From contig CANOZK010000004.1 in assembly GCA_947571775.1 (NCBI GenBank), positions 62,001 to 126,000 of the forward strand: a DNA stretch of 64,000 bases, in the 5' to 3' direction. Source of the DNA: an uncultured Lachnospiraceae bacterium (GTDB lineage: Bacteria > Bacillota > Clostridia > Lachnospirales > Lachnospiraceae). Positions 8,866 through 18,102 of the stretch are shown piece by piece (the first letter of the stretch is position 1; the number at the start of each line of letters is the position of its first letter). The translations under genes were made by a program, and so were the position numbers. The notes beneath the pieces are model-generated. The model was given only the letters and a program-made list of their open reading frames with translations, was not told the origin of the DNA and made no database searches.

Positions 8866-8894
8866 ATTATAATTACGCATAGAAAGAAAATCAA
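8866..8894 (-). promoter_or_regulatory. MMPL promoter with overlapping dyad
   Basis: Minus-strand -35 TTGATT (8894-8889), 17-base spacer and -10 TATAAT (8871-8866). A second dyad, AATCATC (8893-8899) and GATGATT (8908-8914) with an eight-base spacer, overlaps the -35 box. Confidence 0.7.
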
Positions 8895-8923
8895 TCATCA
8901 GAAAGCAGATGATTTGGCTATTC

Positions 8924-8952
8924 TTGAACACTTTATACATGAGTTGTATAAG
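8924..8952 (+). promoter_or_regulatory. Promoter of the second tetR gene
   Basis: -35 TTGAAC (8924-8929), 17-base spacer, -10 TATAAG (8947-8952). It would give a short leader carrying the AAGGGGA site of the ATG at 8977. It is divergent from the MMPL promoter, so both could share operators. Confidence 0.5.
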
Positions 8953-8976
8953 AATCGTATAGAAAAAGGGGATTTT

Positions 8977-9603
8977 ATGAAAAATTCACATTTGGACAGA
9001 CGGACGAAATACAGCTTACAGGTAATCCGCTCCGCACTTTTTGAATTATTGGAAACAAAAGAACTTAAAAATATCACTGTGACAGATATCTGCAGACAGG
9101 CCGATATAAACAGGGGAACTTTTTATAGATATTACGATGACGTCCTTGATCTGTTCCATAGGATAGAATTGTCTATTGTAGACGAAGCTTGTGAAATCAT
9201 AAACCAAAACTGTCTGGAACATTTTTCTGTGGAAAAGCTGATATCAGGCAGCGTAAATATTCTTACGAAAAACAGCGATTTTACCCGTATGCTTGCAAAA
9301 AATCCGGTTGAAACGCTGTTTTTACAGGGAATTATCTCGTCGTTCCGTCCCCAGTTAATTGAAACCATGCTCGCAAATATACCAGATCTTGCAGAAGAAA
9401 TGTCTGATTTGTATTTTGACTTTATTCTGGGAGGGACAGTAAACATCCTGCTGGGATGGATAAAAAAAGATATGGTCATTCCTGCCGAACAGATGAAAAC
9501 TGTTTCTATACAGTTTATCAATTCTGTACTTAATATGAAAGTTCTCCCTCAGACAGCCCGTTATCCGCGGCGTCATAATAAAAATGAGATGAAAAATACA
9601 TAA
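8977..9603 (+). CDS. TetR/AcrR-family transcriptional regulator
   Basis: A 208-residue regulator with the HTH ITVTDICRQADINRGTFYRY near residues 34-53, closely matching the other TetR protein at 3490-4059 in this region. The C-terminal domain (FTRMLAKNP...FILGGTVNILLGWIKKDM) resembles the TetR_C group found beside MMPL and YhgE genes. The ATG at 8977 has AAGGGGA; an upstream TTG at 8914 is in frame but lacks a site. Its gene is divergent from the MMPL gene, with two dyads between them, so it most likely represses the MMPL gene and perhaps itself. The ligand is unknown. Confidence 0.88.
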   Translation: MKNSHLDRRTKYSLQVIRSALFELLETKELKNITVTDICRQADINRGTFYRYYDDVLDLFHRIELSIVDEACEIINQNCLEHFSVEKLISGSVNILTKNSDFTRMLAKNPVETLFLQGIISSFRPQLIETMLANIPDLAEEMSDLYFDFILGGTVNILLGWIKKDMVIPAEQMKTVSIQFINSVLNMKVLPQTARYPRRHNKNEMKNT

Positions 9604-9642
9604 ACGTAAGATTAAGAAAATTTTTTAGCGTATCAAGGAAGT

Positions 9643-9678
9643 CCACCGCTTCCATTTCACAGAGAAATGAAGCGGTGG
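9643..9678. terminator. Long hairpin between tetR and eno
   Basis: CCACCGCTTC-C-ATTTC pairs with GAAAT-GAAGCGGTGG (one bulged base, five-base loop), between the convergent ends of the second tetR gene and eno. It lacks an adjacent T run on either strand, so it may be a processed 3' end rather than a classic terminator. Confidence 0.5.
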
Positions 9679-9699
9679 GAATGATTGCACAGTTTGCAT

Positions 9700-11031
9700 T
9701 CAACATGGTTTATCGACAAACGGATTTTCATAGGAAGCTGTCTTTCCAAGAAAATCTTCAATGCGCAGAAGTTGATTGTACTTGGCGTTGCGGTCTGATC
9801 TGCAAGGCGCGCCGGTCTTGATCTGCCCAGCCCCAGTCGCCACGGCCAGATCCGCGATAAAGGAATCCTCAGTTTCTCCAGATCTGTGGGAAATCACAGC
9901 CTTATAGCCAGCCTTGTGCGCCATCTCCACGGCGTCCAGCGCTTCGGACAGCGTGCCAATCTGATTGACCTTGATCAGAATCGCATTTGCCACCTGAAGC
10001 TTGATGCCGCAGCGGAGGCGCTTGATATTGGTGACAAATAAATCATCCCCCACCAACTGGATTTTCTCTCCCAATTCCTGGGTCATATATTTCCAGCCGT
10101 CCCAGTCATCCTCATGAAGTCCATCCTCAATGGAAACAATTGGAAATTCCTCGATCAGCTTTTTGTAATATTCCACCAGCTCTTTCCCAGTACGCAGCAC
10201 CGTTTCTCCCTTCATCTTGGATTCCCCTGGAAAACGGTATGCCTCTTTCTTGTCGTCATACAATTCGCTGGCCGCCGCGTCAATGGCGATGCGGATATCC
10301 TCTCCCGGACGGTATCCGGCCCGCTCGATAGCACGCACAATCAGGGAAAGTGTTTCGCGGGAATCGGCAAGATCCGGAGCAAAACCTCCCTCGTCCCCAA
10401 CGCCGGTTGATAATTTTTCCTCTTTTAGAATAATTTTTAAAAACTGATAAATCTCTACGCACATGCGCAGGCCGTCGTGAAAGCTTCCCGCGCCCACAGG
10501 CATGATCATAAACTCCTGCAGATCGACGGTATTATCCGCATGTACGCCGCCGTTCAAAATATTCATCATAGGAACTGGCATCCGTTTAGCATGCACGCCG
10601 CCGAGATACTGGAACAAAGGCAGCTTTAACGCCTGTGCCGCCGCCCGCGCCACGGCCATGGATACGCCCAGCATAGCGTTTGCGCCTACGTTGCTTTTGT
10701 TTTCCGTACCGTCTGCTTCCAGCAGCAGAAAATCAATCATACTTTGATCCAGGGCGTTTTCCCCCAAAATGGCGTCCGCCAGTTTCGTATTTACATTGGA
10801 GACTGCTTTTTCCACGCCCAGGCCTACATATTCCTGTTTATTTCCATCCCGGATCTCCACAGCCTCAAATTTCCCGGTGGAAGCCCCGGATGGGACGATG
10901 GAACGCCCCGTTGTGCCGTTGACACCCACGATGCCCTCTCCCACGGTAACTTCTACTTCCACCGTCGGGTTTCCTCTGGAGTCCAGTACTTGTCTCGCGT
11001 ACACCCTTCTGATCGGCAAATATCGGTACAT
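9700..11031 (-). CDS. eno: Enolase
   Basis: Enolase turns 2-phosphoglycerate into phosphoenolpyruvate in glycolysis. The 443-residue product shows all landmarks: [13 protein letters not shown] near the start, the [10 protein letters not shown] loop, [10 protein letters not shown], the metal ligands in [14 protein letters not shown] and VGDDLFVTN, and the catalytic lysine region [10 protein letters not shown] followed by [18 protein letters not shown] precedes the ATG. It lies 104 bases behind greA at the end of the glycolytic block, on the same strand, and may be read from its own promoter, though I see no clear one. It borders the AT-rich insert. Confidence 0.98.
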   Translation of the reverse strand: MYRYLPIRRVYARQVLDSRGNPTVEVEVTVGEGIVGVNGTTGRSIVPSGASTGKFEAVEIRDGNKQEYVGLGVEKAVSNVNTKLADAILGENALDQSMIDFLLLEADGTENKSNVGANAMLGVSMAVARAAAQALKLPLFQYLGGVHAKRMPVPMMNILNGGVHADNTVDLQEFMIMPVGAGSFHDGLRMCVEIYQFLKIILKEEKLSTGVGDEGGFAPDLADSRETLSLIVRAIERAGYRPGEDIRIAIDAAASELYDDKKEAYRFPGESKMKGETVLRTGKELVEYYKKLIEEFPIVSIEDGLHEDDWDGWKYMTQELGEKIQLVGDDLFVTNIKRLRCGIKLQVANAILIKVNQIGTLSEALDAVEMAHKAGYKAVISHRSGETEDSFIADLAVATGAGQIKTGAPCRSDRNAKYNQLLRIEDFLGKTASYENPFVDKPC

Positions 11032-11134
11032 AAATACACCCTCCTAAATCATTGAAATAAATACAACGCTTCCCCGAAGGATAGTATCTCCAAAATACAC
11101 CGATCCATACATAAAGCAATAGCTATGTTTGTCT

Positions 11135-11641
11135 TTAGAAACTGCGGATAGCATCCTCTTCCCCGTCCAGGACTTTTTCAATTTTTTTGATGATCACATC
11201 GTATCCTGCGGACTCATTGACCTTTACATGCACCCGCTCTCCGACTTTGTGTCCCAACAGAGCTTTTCCCAAAGGCGATTCCACGCTGATCCTGCCATCC
11301 AGGGAATTTCCCCGGATAGAAGTGACCAGCTTATAAGTTTCTGTCTCGTCCTCGTCTTCAAAATAGACTTCCACGCGGTTATTCAGCCCCGCCTCGTCTT
11401 CTTGGGATTCATCGGAAATAATCTGGGCGGTTTTCAGCATCCGCTCCAGATACCGGATTCTGCTCTCGTTTTTGTTCTTGTCTTTTTTTGCCGCATGATA
11501 CTCAAAATTTTCGCTCAAATCCCCGTGCGCCCGCGCTTCCTTAACCGCTTCCAGAGCTTCCTTTCGCACTACGAGCTTGCGGTACTCGATTTCTTCTTGT
11601 ATCTTCTTTACGTCTTCTTTGGTTAGCTGTTCTCTCATCAT
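11135..11641 (-). CDS. greA: Transcription elongation factor GreA/GreB family
   Basis: Gre factors enter the RNA polymerase secondary channel and stimulate transcript cleavage in backtracked complexes. The 168-residue product has the N-terminal coiled coil with the acidic tip motif GDLSENFEYHAAKKDK (about 40-55) and the C-terminal FKBP-like domain (PLGKALLGHKVGERVHV). Its start overlaps the gpmI stop by four bases, so it is translationally coupled; the second codon is also ATG. A coupled glycolytic and transcription-factor gene pair is unusual. Whether it is the only Gre protein of the cell cannot be seen here. Confidence 0.9.
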   Translation of the reverse strand: MMREQLTKEDVKKIQEEIEYRKLVVRKEALEAVKEARAHGDLSENFEYHAAKKDKNKNESRIRYLERMLKTAQIISDESQEDEAGLNNRVEVYFEDEDETETYKLVTSIRGNSLDGRISVESPLGKALLGHKVGERVHVKVNESAGYDVIIKKIEKVLDGEEDAIRSF

Positions 11642-13179
11642 CCGCGCACCAATAGAGATTCCCCAGTCATTTCCTTGGGCTGTTCCATTCCCATCATCTC
11701 AATTAAAGTGGGCACAATGTCTGCAAGCCTGCCGTTTTCCCGCAGACGCCAGGATGGATCCGCGTTGATCAGAATAAACGGTACTGGATTGGTCGTATGG
11801 GCCGTAAAGGGGTCTCCGGTTTTATAATCGATGAGTTGTTCGGCGTTTCCATGGTCTGCACAGAGGAACATCTGGCCGCCGGTGTGTTTTACCGCATCAA
11901 CCACTTTTCCCACGCATTCATCAATGGTCTCAATGGCCTGGATGGCAGCGGCCTGCACGCCGGTGTGTCCCACCATATCTGGGTTGGCAAAGTTGCAGAT
12001 GATTACGTCGTATTTTCCCGATTCAATCGCTCCCACCAGTTTTTCACAAACTTGCGGCGCGCTCATCTCCGGCTGCAAATCGTAAGTGGCCACCTTGGGC
12101 GAATTGACCAGAATTCGGTCTTCTCCCGGATTTGGCTCTTCTTTTCCTCCATTGAAGAAAAAGGTTACGTGGGCATATTTTTCCGTCTCCGCGATTCTCG
12201 CCTGTGTCATTTGGTGAGCCGCCAGATATTCCCCGAATGTATTGTGAATCTCCTCTTTGTGGAAGGCTACCAGCTTGTTTGTTATGGTGTCGTCATAATC
12301 CGTAAAGCATACATAGGTCAGATCCAGCCGTTTTTCCCTGGAAAATCCGGTAAATCCATCGTCCACAAAAGCTCTGGTAATCTCCCGCGCACGGTCTGGA
12401 CGGAAGTTAAAGAAGATCACAGAATCTCCGTCTTTTACCGTAGCCACCGGACGCCCATCTTTCATGACCACAATCGGTTCTACAAATTCATCGGTCTTTT
12501 GGGCTTCGTAGGATTCTTTTACGGCGCAAACGGCACAGGCGCTTTCTTTTCCCTCGCCCTGAACCATAGCCCGGTAAGCCCTCTCTACCCGCTCCCAGCG
12601 GTTATCCCGGTCCATGGAGTAATAACGGCCCATGACTGTGGCAATCTTTCCGACGCCAACTTTTTTCATCTCGTCCTTTAATTCCTTGATGTAATCTTTG
12701 CCGGAAGCAGGCGGAGTGTCCCGTCCGTCCAGGAAGCAATGTACATAGACCTTTTCAAGCCCTTCTCTTTTTGCCAGCTCCAAAAGTCCATACAGATGGG
12801 TATTGTGGCTGTGAACGCCGCCGTCGGACAAAAGTCCCATGATATGCAAAGCCGTACCCTTTTCCTTGGCGTTCCTTACCGCCTCAAGCAAAGCTTTATT
12901 TTGGAAAAAAGTTCCGTCTTGGATTTCTTTGGTGATTCTGGTCAGTTCCTGGTAGATAATACGTCCCGCTCCCATGTTCAGATGCCCGACCTCCGAATTG
13001 CCCATCTGTCCCTCCGGAAGTCCGACTGCCATACCGCTGGCATAGCCTTTTACAAATGGGTACTCTTCCATCAGACGATCCATAACTGGTGTTTTCGCCT
13101 GATACACCGCATTGGCTTCGTGGTTCTCATTTAATCCATAACCGTCCAGAATTATCAAAACCGTTGGTTTTTTGTTCAT
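11638..13179 (-). CDS. gpmI: Cofactor-independent phosphoglycerate mutase
   Basis: Interconverts 3- and 2-phosphoglycerate using two Mn ions and a phosphoserine. The 513-residue length is normal for GpmI. The alkaline-phosphatase-type metal centre is seen in LIILDGYG (Asp12), the catalytic serine in EGQMGNSEVGHLN (Ser62), and further ligands in DYDDTITNK-adjacent residues and ADHGNAEQL. It overlaps hom upstream and greA downstream by four bases each (ATGA), so the three are translated as a coupled set. It is true GpmI and not the ApgM-type proposed homoserine kinase, despite following hom. Confidence 0.97.
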   Translation of the reverse strand: MNKKPTVLIILDGYGLNENHEANAVYQAKTPVMDRLMEEYPFVKGYASGMAVGLPEGQMGNSEVGHLNMGAGRIIYQELTRITKEIQDGTFFQNKALLEAVRNAKEKGTALHIMGLLSDGGVHSHNTHLYGLLELAKREGLEKVYVHCFLDGRDTPPASGKDYIKELKDEMKKVGVGKIATVMGRYYSMDRDNRWERVERAYRAMVQGEGKESACAVCAVKESYEAQKTDEFVEPIVVMKDGRPVATVKDGDSVIFFNFRPDRAREITRAFVDDGFTGFSREKRLDLTYVCFTDYDDTITNKLVAFHKEEIHNTFGEYLAAHQMTQARIAETEKYAHVTFFFNGGKEEPNPGEDRILVNSPKVATYDLQPEMSAPQVCEKLVGAIESGKYDVIICNFANPDMVGHTGVQAAAIQAIETIDECVGKVVDAVKHTGGQMFLCADHGNAEQLIDYKTGDPFTAHTTNPVPFILINADPSWRLRENGRLADIVPTLIEMMGMEQPKEMTGESLLVRG

Positions 13180-14477
13180 TCTGTCTCTCCTTTCTTTTGA
13201 TATACCCGCAGCACCGTGGAGATTTCCCTGGTGGTAGCCTGCGCTTTTAATGTTTCTATGGCTTTTTTCAGATCTCCTTCTTTTACGGCGTCTGTGATAA
13301 CCACAAGCTCTGCGAAGCCCTTGCCGGCCGGCCTCTGGATAATCTGAGCAAGGCTGACTTGGTTATCGGCAAAAGCGCCCGCAGCAGCGGTAAATACGCC
13401 GCACTTATCCTCCACCAGCATACGGACAAAGAAACTGTTCTGCGTGTTTTCCATTGCTTTTATCGGCAGCTCCTTGTAGCAGGAACAACTGATCCGTCCA
13501 CAGCAATTGTGACGGATATTTCTGGCAATGTCAAAAACGTCCCCCACTACGGCGCTGGCTGTGGGCAGGCTCCCGGCCCCCCGGCCATAGAACATAACAT
13601 TTTCCACTGCGTCTCCGTGTAAGAATACCGCATTGTAGGAATCGTTGACCGACGCCAGCGGATGCTCACCGGAAATCAACATGGGGCATACATAGGCTTC
13701 AATCCCTTCCTCGTCGTAGCGAGTCACGCCCAGCAGTTTAATGGTGCAGCCCATCTCACGGGCATACTGGATGTCTTTGGCTGTGATCTTGGTAATGCCC
13801 TCGATGTAAACATCGTCGAATACCACACGGGAGTGAAAAGCGATGGAAGCCATAATCGCCACTTTGCGCCCGGCATCCAGCCCTTCGATGTCCGCCGTGG
13901 GATCGGCCTCCGCATAGCCCAATTCTGTGGCCAATGCCAGCGCTTCCTGAAATTCCATGCCGTCCTGCTCCATTTTCGTCAGGATAAAATTCGTCGTGCC
14001 GTTGACGATTCCCATCATCTCAGTGATCTGATTTCCTAATAAACACTGTTTCATCGGACGGATAATGGGGATTCCTCCCGCCACGGCAGCCTCGAATAGA
14101 AAATCGCAGTGATTCTCCGCCGCCGCGTCCAGCAGTTCCCGGCCTGACACAGCTACCAGATCTTTATTGGCTGTCACCACATGTTTGCCGGCATTTAAGG
14201 CAGCTAAAATACTGGTCTTTGCCGGCTCCATGCCTCCCATCAATTCAATCACGATCTCCACGGAATCGTCCTGGACAACCTCTCGCCAGTCAGCAGTCAG
14301 CAGTCTGGGATCGTCCACCTGGGAAGCAACTTCTTCTGGGTCTTTGACCGCTATTTTGCGGATTTCCAGTTCTACGCCCAGTTTCTGGAGCATTTCCGGC
14401 TGCTGAGATTTTAAAACTTGATAAGTCCCCATCCCCACCGTACCAAGGCCCAATAACCCAACCCCTATTTTCTTCAT
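13176..14477 (-). CDS. hom: Homoserine dehydrogenase
   Basis: Reduces aspartate semialdehyde to homoserine with NAD(P)H, on the way to threonine and methionine. The 433-residue product has a Rossmann motif at the N-terminus (GLLGLGTVGMG), the catalytic region IVNGTTNFILTKM and GYAEADPTADIEGLDAGRK, and an ACT domain in the last ~80 residues that usually gives threonine feedback. The start at 14477 has AGGAGATT; the frame extends 29 codons upstream through a terminator, so the longer form is unlikely. It sits inside the glycolytic block, coupled to gpmI by an ATGA overlap, and is cut off from tpiA by a hairpin. Confidence 0.96.
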   Translation of the reverse strand: MKKIGVGLLGLGTVGMGTYQVLKSQQPEMLQKLGVELEIRKIAVKDPEEVASQVDDPRLLTADWREVVQDDSVEIVIELMGGMEPAKTSILAALNAGKHVVTANKDLVAVSGRELLDAAAENHCDFLFEAAVAGGIPIIRPMKQCLLGNQITEMMGIVNGTTNFILTKMEQDGMEFQEALALATELGYAEADPTADIEGLDAGRKVAIMASIAFHSRVVFDDVYIEGITKITAKDIQYAREMGCTIKLLGVTRYDEEGIEAYVCPMLISGEHPLASVNDSYNAVFLHGDAVENVMFYGRGAGSLPTASAVVGDVFDIARNIRHNCCGRISCSCYKELPIKAMENTQNSFFVRMLVEDKCGVFTAAAGAFADNQVSLAQIIQRPAGKGFAELVVITDAVKEGDLKKAIETLKAQATTREISTVLRVYQKKGETE

Positions 14478-14512
14478 TTGCAATCTCCTCTCTAATTTGT
14501 ATATTCCGTACC

Positions 14513-14552
14513 CCGAAAAGACAGGGATGAAGAATCCAACCCTCTTCATCCC
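14513..14552 (-). terminator. Terminator behind tpiA
   Basis: On the minus strand GGGATGAAGA pairs with TCTTCATCCC (10 perfect pairs) directly behind the tpiA stop, followed by TGTCTTTT. It should end the gap-pgk-tpiA transcript before hom. Confidence 0.8.
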
Positions 14553-14563
14553 CCATAATTTCA

Positions 14564-15310
14564 TTATTTATAATTTACGATTTTACCGAAGTCCGGTTTC
14601 AAAGATGCTCCGCCAACCAGTCCGCCGTCAATATCCGGCTGGGCAAACAGCTCTGGGGCTGTTTCTGCATTGACCGATCCTCCATACTGAATGCGGATAG
14701 CTTCTGCCACAGACGCGTCATAGATTTCAGCAATGCACATACGGATACCTTTGCAGACCTCCTGAGCCTGTTCGGTGGTAGCAGTCTTGCCAGTTCCGAT
14801 CGCCCAGATTGGCTCATATGCGATCACCGCCGTTTTTGCCTGTTCTGAAGTTATATTCAAAAATCCAACCTTCACCTGCTGACGGATGAAATCCATAGTC
14901 ACGCCCTGTTCTCTCTGCTCCAGCGTTTCGCCGCAGCACATAATCGGTGTAATCCCATGCTCGAAGGCTTTGTGCATCTTTTTGTTGACCGTCTCATTTG
15001 TCTCTGCAAAATACTCTCTTCTCTCAGAATGTCCGAGAATCACGTATTTTATGCCTGCCGCGGCAAGCATCACCGGGGAAATTTCTCCGGTATAAGCGCC
15101 TTTGTCCTCAAAATACATATTCTGTGCGCCAATCTGGATATTAGAACCCTTTGCCGTCTCCACTGCCGCAAGCAGATCGATGGCCGGCACACAAAATACC
15201 ACATCTACCTCTTCATTTTTTACCAGCGGTTTTAAGGTATTGACCAGATCCACTGCCTCAGAAGGGGTTTGATTCATTTTCCAGTTGCCTGCAATTATTT
15301 TTTTTCTCAT
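14564..15310 (-). CDS. tpiA: Triosephosphate isomerase
   Basis: Interconverts dihydroxyacetone phosphate and glyceraldehyde 3-phosphate. The 248-residue TIM barrel carries Lys11 in AGNWKMN, the electrophile His95 in LGHSERR, and the base Glu167 in [12 protein letters not shown], with the phosphate-binding GGSV and GGLVGGASL turns at the end. It starts 21 bases behind pgk on the same strand and is followed by a strong hairpin. The three-gene run gap-pgk-tpiA is the standard lower-glycolysis order of Firmicutes. Confidence 0.98.
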   Translation of the reverse strand: MRKKIIAGNWKMNQTPSEAVDLVNTLKPLVKNEEVDVVFCVPAIDLLAAVETAKGSNIQIGAQNMYFEDKGAYTGEISPVMLAAAGIKYVILGHSERREYFAETNETVNKKMHKAFEHGITPIMCCGETLEQREQGVTMDFIRQQVKVGFLNITSEQAKTAVIAYEPIWAIGTGKTATTEQAQEVCKGIRMCIAEIYDASVAEAIRIQYGGSVNAETAPELFAQPDIDGGLVGGASLKPDFGKIVNYK

Positions 15311-15331
15311 AAATTCCTCCCACGCCGTATG

Positions 15332-16540
15332 CTACTGCCGATCGTCCGCTGCCGCTACACCAGGCAGCTCTTTGCCCTCCAAAAATTCCAGAGAAGCTCC
15401 GCCGCCTGTGGAAATATGGCTCATCTGTTTTCCAAAACCAAGTTGATTTACGGCCGCTGCGGAATCCCCGCCGCCAATAATCGTGGTGGCATCGGTATCT
15501 GCCAGTGATTGTGCCACGGCGATGGTTCCTTTTGCCAAAATCGGATTTTCAAAAACGCCCATCGGCCCGTTCCAGACAACGGTCTTGGCTGATTTGACTG
15601 CGTCGGCAAACGTCTTGGCCGTTTCGGTTCCAATGTCCAGACCCATCTGATCGGAAGGAATCTTGTCAGAGGGAACTACGGACACGTCGATCTGTGCGTC
15701 TATGGGGCTGGGAAATTCTTTTGCAATGGTGGTGTCTATGGGCAGAAGGAGCTTTTTGCCCAGTTTTTCTGCTTTTCCCATCATTTCTTTGCAGTAGCTA
15801 ATTTTTTCTTCATCCACCAGGGATGTACCTACCTCATAGCCTTTGGCTTTCAAAAACGTGTATGCCATACCGCCGCCGATAATCAGCGTATCGCATTTTT
15901 CCAACAGATTGGAAATAACGTTTAATTTGTCTGCCACTTTGGCGCCGCCTAAAATGGCCACAAACGGTCTCTGGGGATTGTTTACGGCGTTACCCAGGAA
16001 ATCGATCTCCTTTTGCATCAGATATCCTACGGCGCACTCGTCTACGAATTTTGTAACCCCCACATTGGAGCAGTGCGCTCTGTGAGCCGTGCCAAAAGCA
16101 TCGTTGACAAAAACATCACAGATGGACGCCAGCTCCTGGCTGAAGGCGTCCCCGTTTTTCGTCTCTTCCTCGCGGTAACGGGTATTTTCCAGCAGAATCA
16201 CGTCGCCGTCCTGCATCTCCTCCGCTGCTTTTTTTACATTATCTCCGATTACCTGGTCATTGGGAACAAACTTTACTTCCTGTCCCAAAAGCTCTGTAAG
16301 CCGTGCGGCCACTGGCGCCAGAGACATTTCTGGAAGCGGTTTTCCCTTGGGTTTGCCCAGATGGGAGCACAGAATTACCCGCCCGCCGTCTTTGACTAAC
16401 TTCTGGATGGTGGGCAGGGCTGCCACCAAACGATTTTCATCGGTAATCTTCCCCTCTTTTAAAGGCACGTTGAAATCACATCTAACTAGAACTTTTTTTC
16501 CTTTTACCTGGATATCATCTACGGATTTTTTATTTAACAT
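15332..16540 (-). CDS. pgk: Phosphoglycerate kinase
   Basis: Transfers the acyl phosphate of 1,3-bisphosphoglycerate to ADP. The 402-residue product has the N-domain substrate motif [10 protein letters not shown] (about 19-28), the hinge and nucleotide site GGAKVADKL, and the C-terminal GGGDSAAAV loop. AAGGAGAA sits before the ATG at 16540; the frame runs 12 codons further upstream into a hairpin and is unlikely to be used. It is separated from gap by 130 bases with two hairpins, suggesting different mRNA levels for the two genes. Confidence 0.98.
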   Translation of the reverse strand: MLNKKSVDDIQVKGKKVLVRCDFNVPLKEGKITDENRLVAALPTIQKLVKDGGRVILCSHLGKPKGKPLPEMSLAPVAARLTELLGQEVKFVPNDQVIGDNVKKAAEEMQDGDVILLENTRYREEETKNGDAFSQELASICDVFVNDAFGTAHRAHCSNVGVTKFVDECAVGYLMQKEIDFLGNAVNNPQRPFVAILGGAKVADKLNVISNLLEKCDTLIIGGGMAYTFLKAKGYEVGTSLVDEEKISYCKEMMGKAEKLGKKLLLPIDTTIAKEFPSPIDAQIDVSVVPSDKIPSDQMGLDIGTETAKTFADAVKSAKTVVWNGPMGVFENPILAKGTIAVAQSLADTDATTIIGGGDSAAAVNQLGFGKQMSHISTGGGASLEFLEGKELPGVAAADDRQ

Positions 16541-16563
16541 GGTTTTCTCCTTTATGGAAGAAA

Positions 16564-16652
16564 GGTCCGATCCCAAAAGACCGGACCCTTTTTTTGGATC
16601 AGTTGTAACAGCTCAGATACCTCGCGGGGTGAATGCCTGTCTGAACTGTTAC
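16564..16652 (-). promoter_or_regulatory. Two hairpins between gap and pgk
   Basis: Reading from gap to pgk, a 13-pair stem (GTAACAGTTCAGA with TCTGAGCTGTTAC, 16652-16605) encloses a 22-base loop, then an A-rich run, then GGTCCG paired with CGGACC (16587-16564). Neither has a classic U tract directly after it. They may be processing or attenuation sites that set gap mRNA above pgk mRNA. Confidence 0.5.
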
Positions 16653-16670
16653 GAGCAGTTTCTATCTCAT

Positions 16671-17684
16671 TTATGACAATTCGGCAAAGAATTTGATGGT
16701 GCGTACCATCTGGCTTACATAGGAATTCTCATTGTCGTACCAGGAAACAACCTGAACCTGGGTATCTCCGTTTTCCATCACAGAAGCCATGGTCTGGGTG
16801 GAATCAAACAGAGAACCGTAATTCATGCCTACAATATCGCTGGAAACGATTTCGTCTTCGTTGTAGCCGTAAGATTCGTTGGAAGCTTTCTTCATCGCCT
16901 CGTTGATTTGTTCTACGGATACTTTTCCCTTTACTACGGCTACAAGAATGGTAGTGGATCCGGTAGGTGTCGGTACACGCTGTGCAGAACCGATCAGTTT
17001 TCCTTCCAGTTCTGGGATAACCAGTCCAATTGCCTTTGCAGCGCCGGTGCTGTTGGGTACGATATTGACTGCGCCTGCCCGTGATCTTCTCAGATCGCCT
17101 TTTCTCTGCGGGCCGTCCAGAATCATCTGATCTCCGGTGTATGCATGGATTGTGCTCATAATACCGCTCTGAATGGGAGCCAGGTCATTTAAAGCTTTTG
17201 CCATGGGAGCCAGACAGTTTGTGGTACAGGAAGCAGCGGAAATCACATTGTCCTCTGGCTTCAAAGTATCGTGATTTACATTATAAACGATAGTGGGAAG
17301 ATCTTTACCTGCCGGTGCGGAGATGACAACTTTTCTTGCACCTGCTTTGATATGAGCTTCTGCCTTTTCTTTTGTGGTATAGAAACCTGTACACTCCAAT
17401 ACAACGTCTACGCCGATTTCTCCCCAAGGAAGTTTGGCAGCATCTGATTCTTTATAAATTTTGATTTCTTTTCCATCTACGGTGATGGAGTCCTCTCCTG
17501 CAGTTACCTTCTCAGCCAACGCATATTTGCCCTGAGAAGAATCGTATTTTAATAAATGGGCCAGCATCTTAGGAGATGTCAAGTCGTTCACTGCAACTAT
17601 TTCATATCCTTCCGCTCCAAACATCTGTCTGAATGCAAGACGCCCGATCCGGCCAAAACCATTGATTGCAACTTTCACTGCCAT
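16671..17684 (-). CDS. gap: Glyceraldehyde-3-phosphate dehydrogenase, type I
   Basis: Oxidises glyceraldehyde 3-phosphate with NAD and phosphate. The 337-residue product shows the NAD-binding start [10 protein letters not shown], Asp34 of the NAD-specific NDL motif, the catalytic Cys153 in SCTTNCLAP and the C-terminal [25 protein letters not shown] precedes the ATG. It heads the gap-pgk-tpiA run with its own promoter at 17764-17792 and a dyad in the leader. No CggR-type regulator gene is adjacent, so control differs from the Bacillus model. Confidence 0.98.
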   Translation of the reverse strand: MAVKVAINGFGRIGRLAFRQMFGAEGYEIVAVNDLTSPKMLAHLLKYDSSQGKYALAEKVTAGEDSITVDGKEIKIYKESDAAKLPWGEIGVDVVLECTGFYTTKEKAEAHIKAGARKVVISAPAGKDLPTIVYNVNHDTLKPEDNVISAASCTTNCLAPMAKALNDLAPIQSGIMSTIHAYTGDQMILDGPQRKGDLRRSRAGAVNIVPNSTGAAKAIGLVIPELEGKLIGSAQRVPTPTGSTTILVAVVKGKVSVEQINEAMKKASNESYGYNEDEIVSSDIVGMNYGSLFDSTQTMASVMENGDTQVQVVSWYDNENSYVSQMVRTIKFFAELS

Positions 17685-17729
17685 GATAAATTCCTCCTAT
17701 CAACTTTCACTCACTGGTAAATAATTCGG

Positions 17730-17752
17730 TTGGCATTTTTAGGAAATGCCAA
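17730..17752. promoter_or_regulatory. Dyad in the gap leader
   Basis: TTGGCATTT and AAATGCCAA are exact nine-base inverted copies around five bases, just downstream of the predicted gap transcript start. It could be an operator or a 5' hairpin that stabilises the mRNA. Confidence 0.55.
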
Positions 17753-17763
17753 ATCCATATGAT

Positions 17764-17792
17764 ATTGTACCCAATTCCGCCCGAAAATTCAA
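17764..17792 (-). promoter_or_regulatory. gap promoter
   Basis: Minus-strand -35 TTGAAT (17792-17787), 17-base spacer, -10 TACAAT (17769-17764), giving a start near 17757 and a leader of about 70 bases. Confidence 0.75.
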
Positions 17793-17871
17793 GCCTTATT
17801 TCCAAAAATATTATGGCTCAAAAATGCCTTTTATTGTTCAAAATAGACAGAGAAAACAGAGCAAGTTCTTG

Positions 17872-18088
17872 TCACCAATGCTTTTGATTACTCTGTTTAC
17901 TATCTCCTTCTATTCTTTCTATAATTTTAAGAATCAATTCAATGTCGGCCTCTGGCATAGAACGAATAGAATGGAGCGCTTTTTGCTGGATTTGCGTAGT
18001 CTGGGCGTTCTCATCTCATTTTACGTTCTGACACGCCTATTTTCTCCCGAAGGGAAGAAATCCGATCGCGGATAAACTGTTCATCCAT
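17872..18088 (-). pseudogene. Broken XRE-type HTH regulator
   Basis: A perfect ribosome binding site (AAGGAGGAAACCAAA) leads to ATG at 18088 and the residues MDEQFIRDRISSLREKIGVS, the usual first helix of small XRE regulators of Clostridia. The frame stops at 18011 after 25 codons. A shifted frame then continues as MPEADIELILKIIERIEGD to a stop at 17872, resembling the C-terminal helix of such proteins. The middle of the HTH (recognition helix) is missing, so a deletion plus frameshift has inactivated it. It faces the small gene at 18129 with a dyad between. Confidence 0.6.
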
Positions 18089-18102
18089 TTTGGTTTCCTC
18101 CT

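Noticed and set aside
11638..13179. gpmI as a homoserine kinase of the ApgM type
   Set aside because: The length of 513 residues and the catalytic serine motif are those of true GpmI.
17746..18075. 109-codon plus-strand frame
   Set aside because: It lies over the gap promoter and the HTH remnant, has no ribosome binding site and no recognisable protein character.
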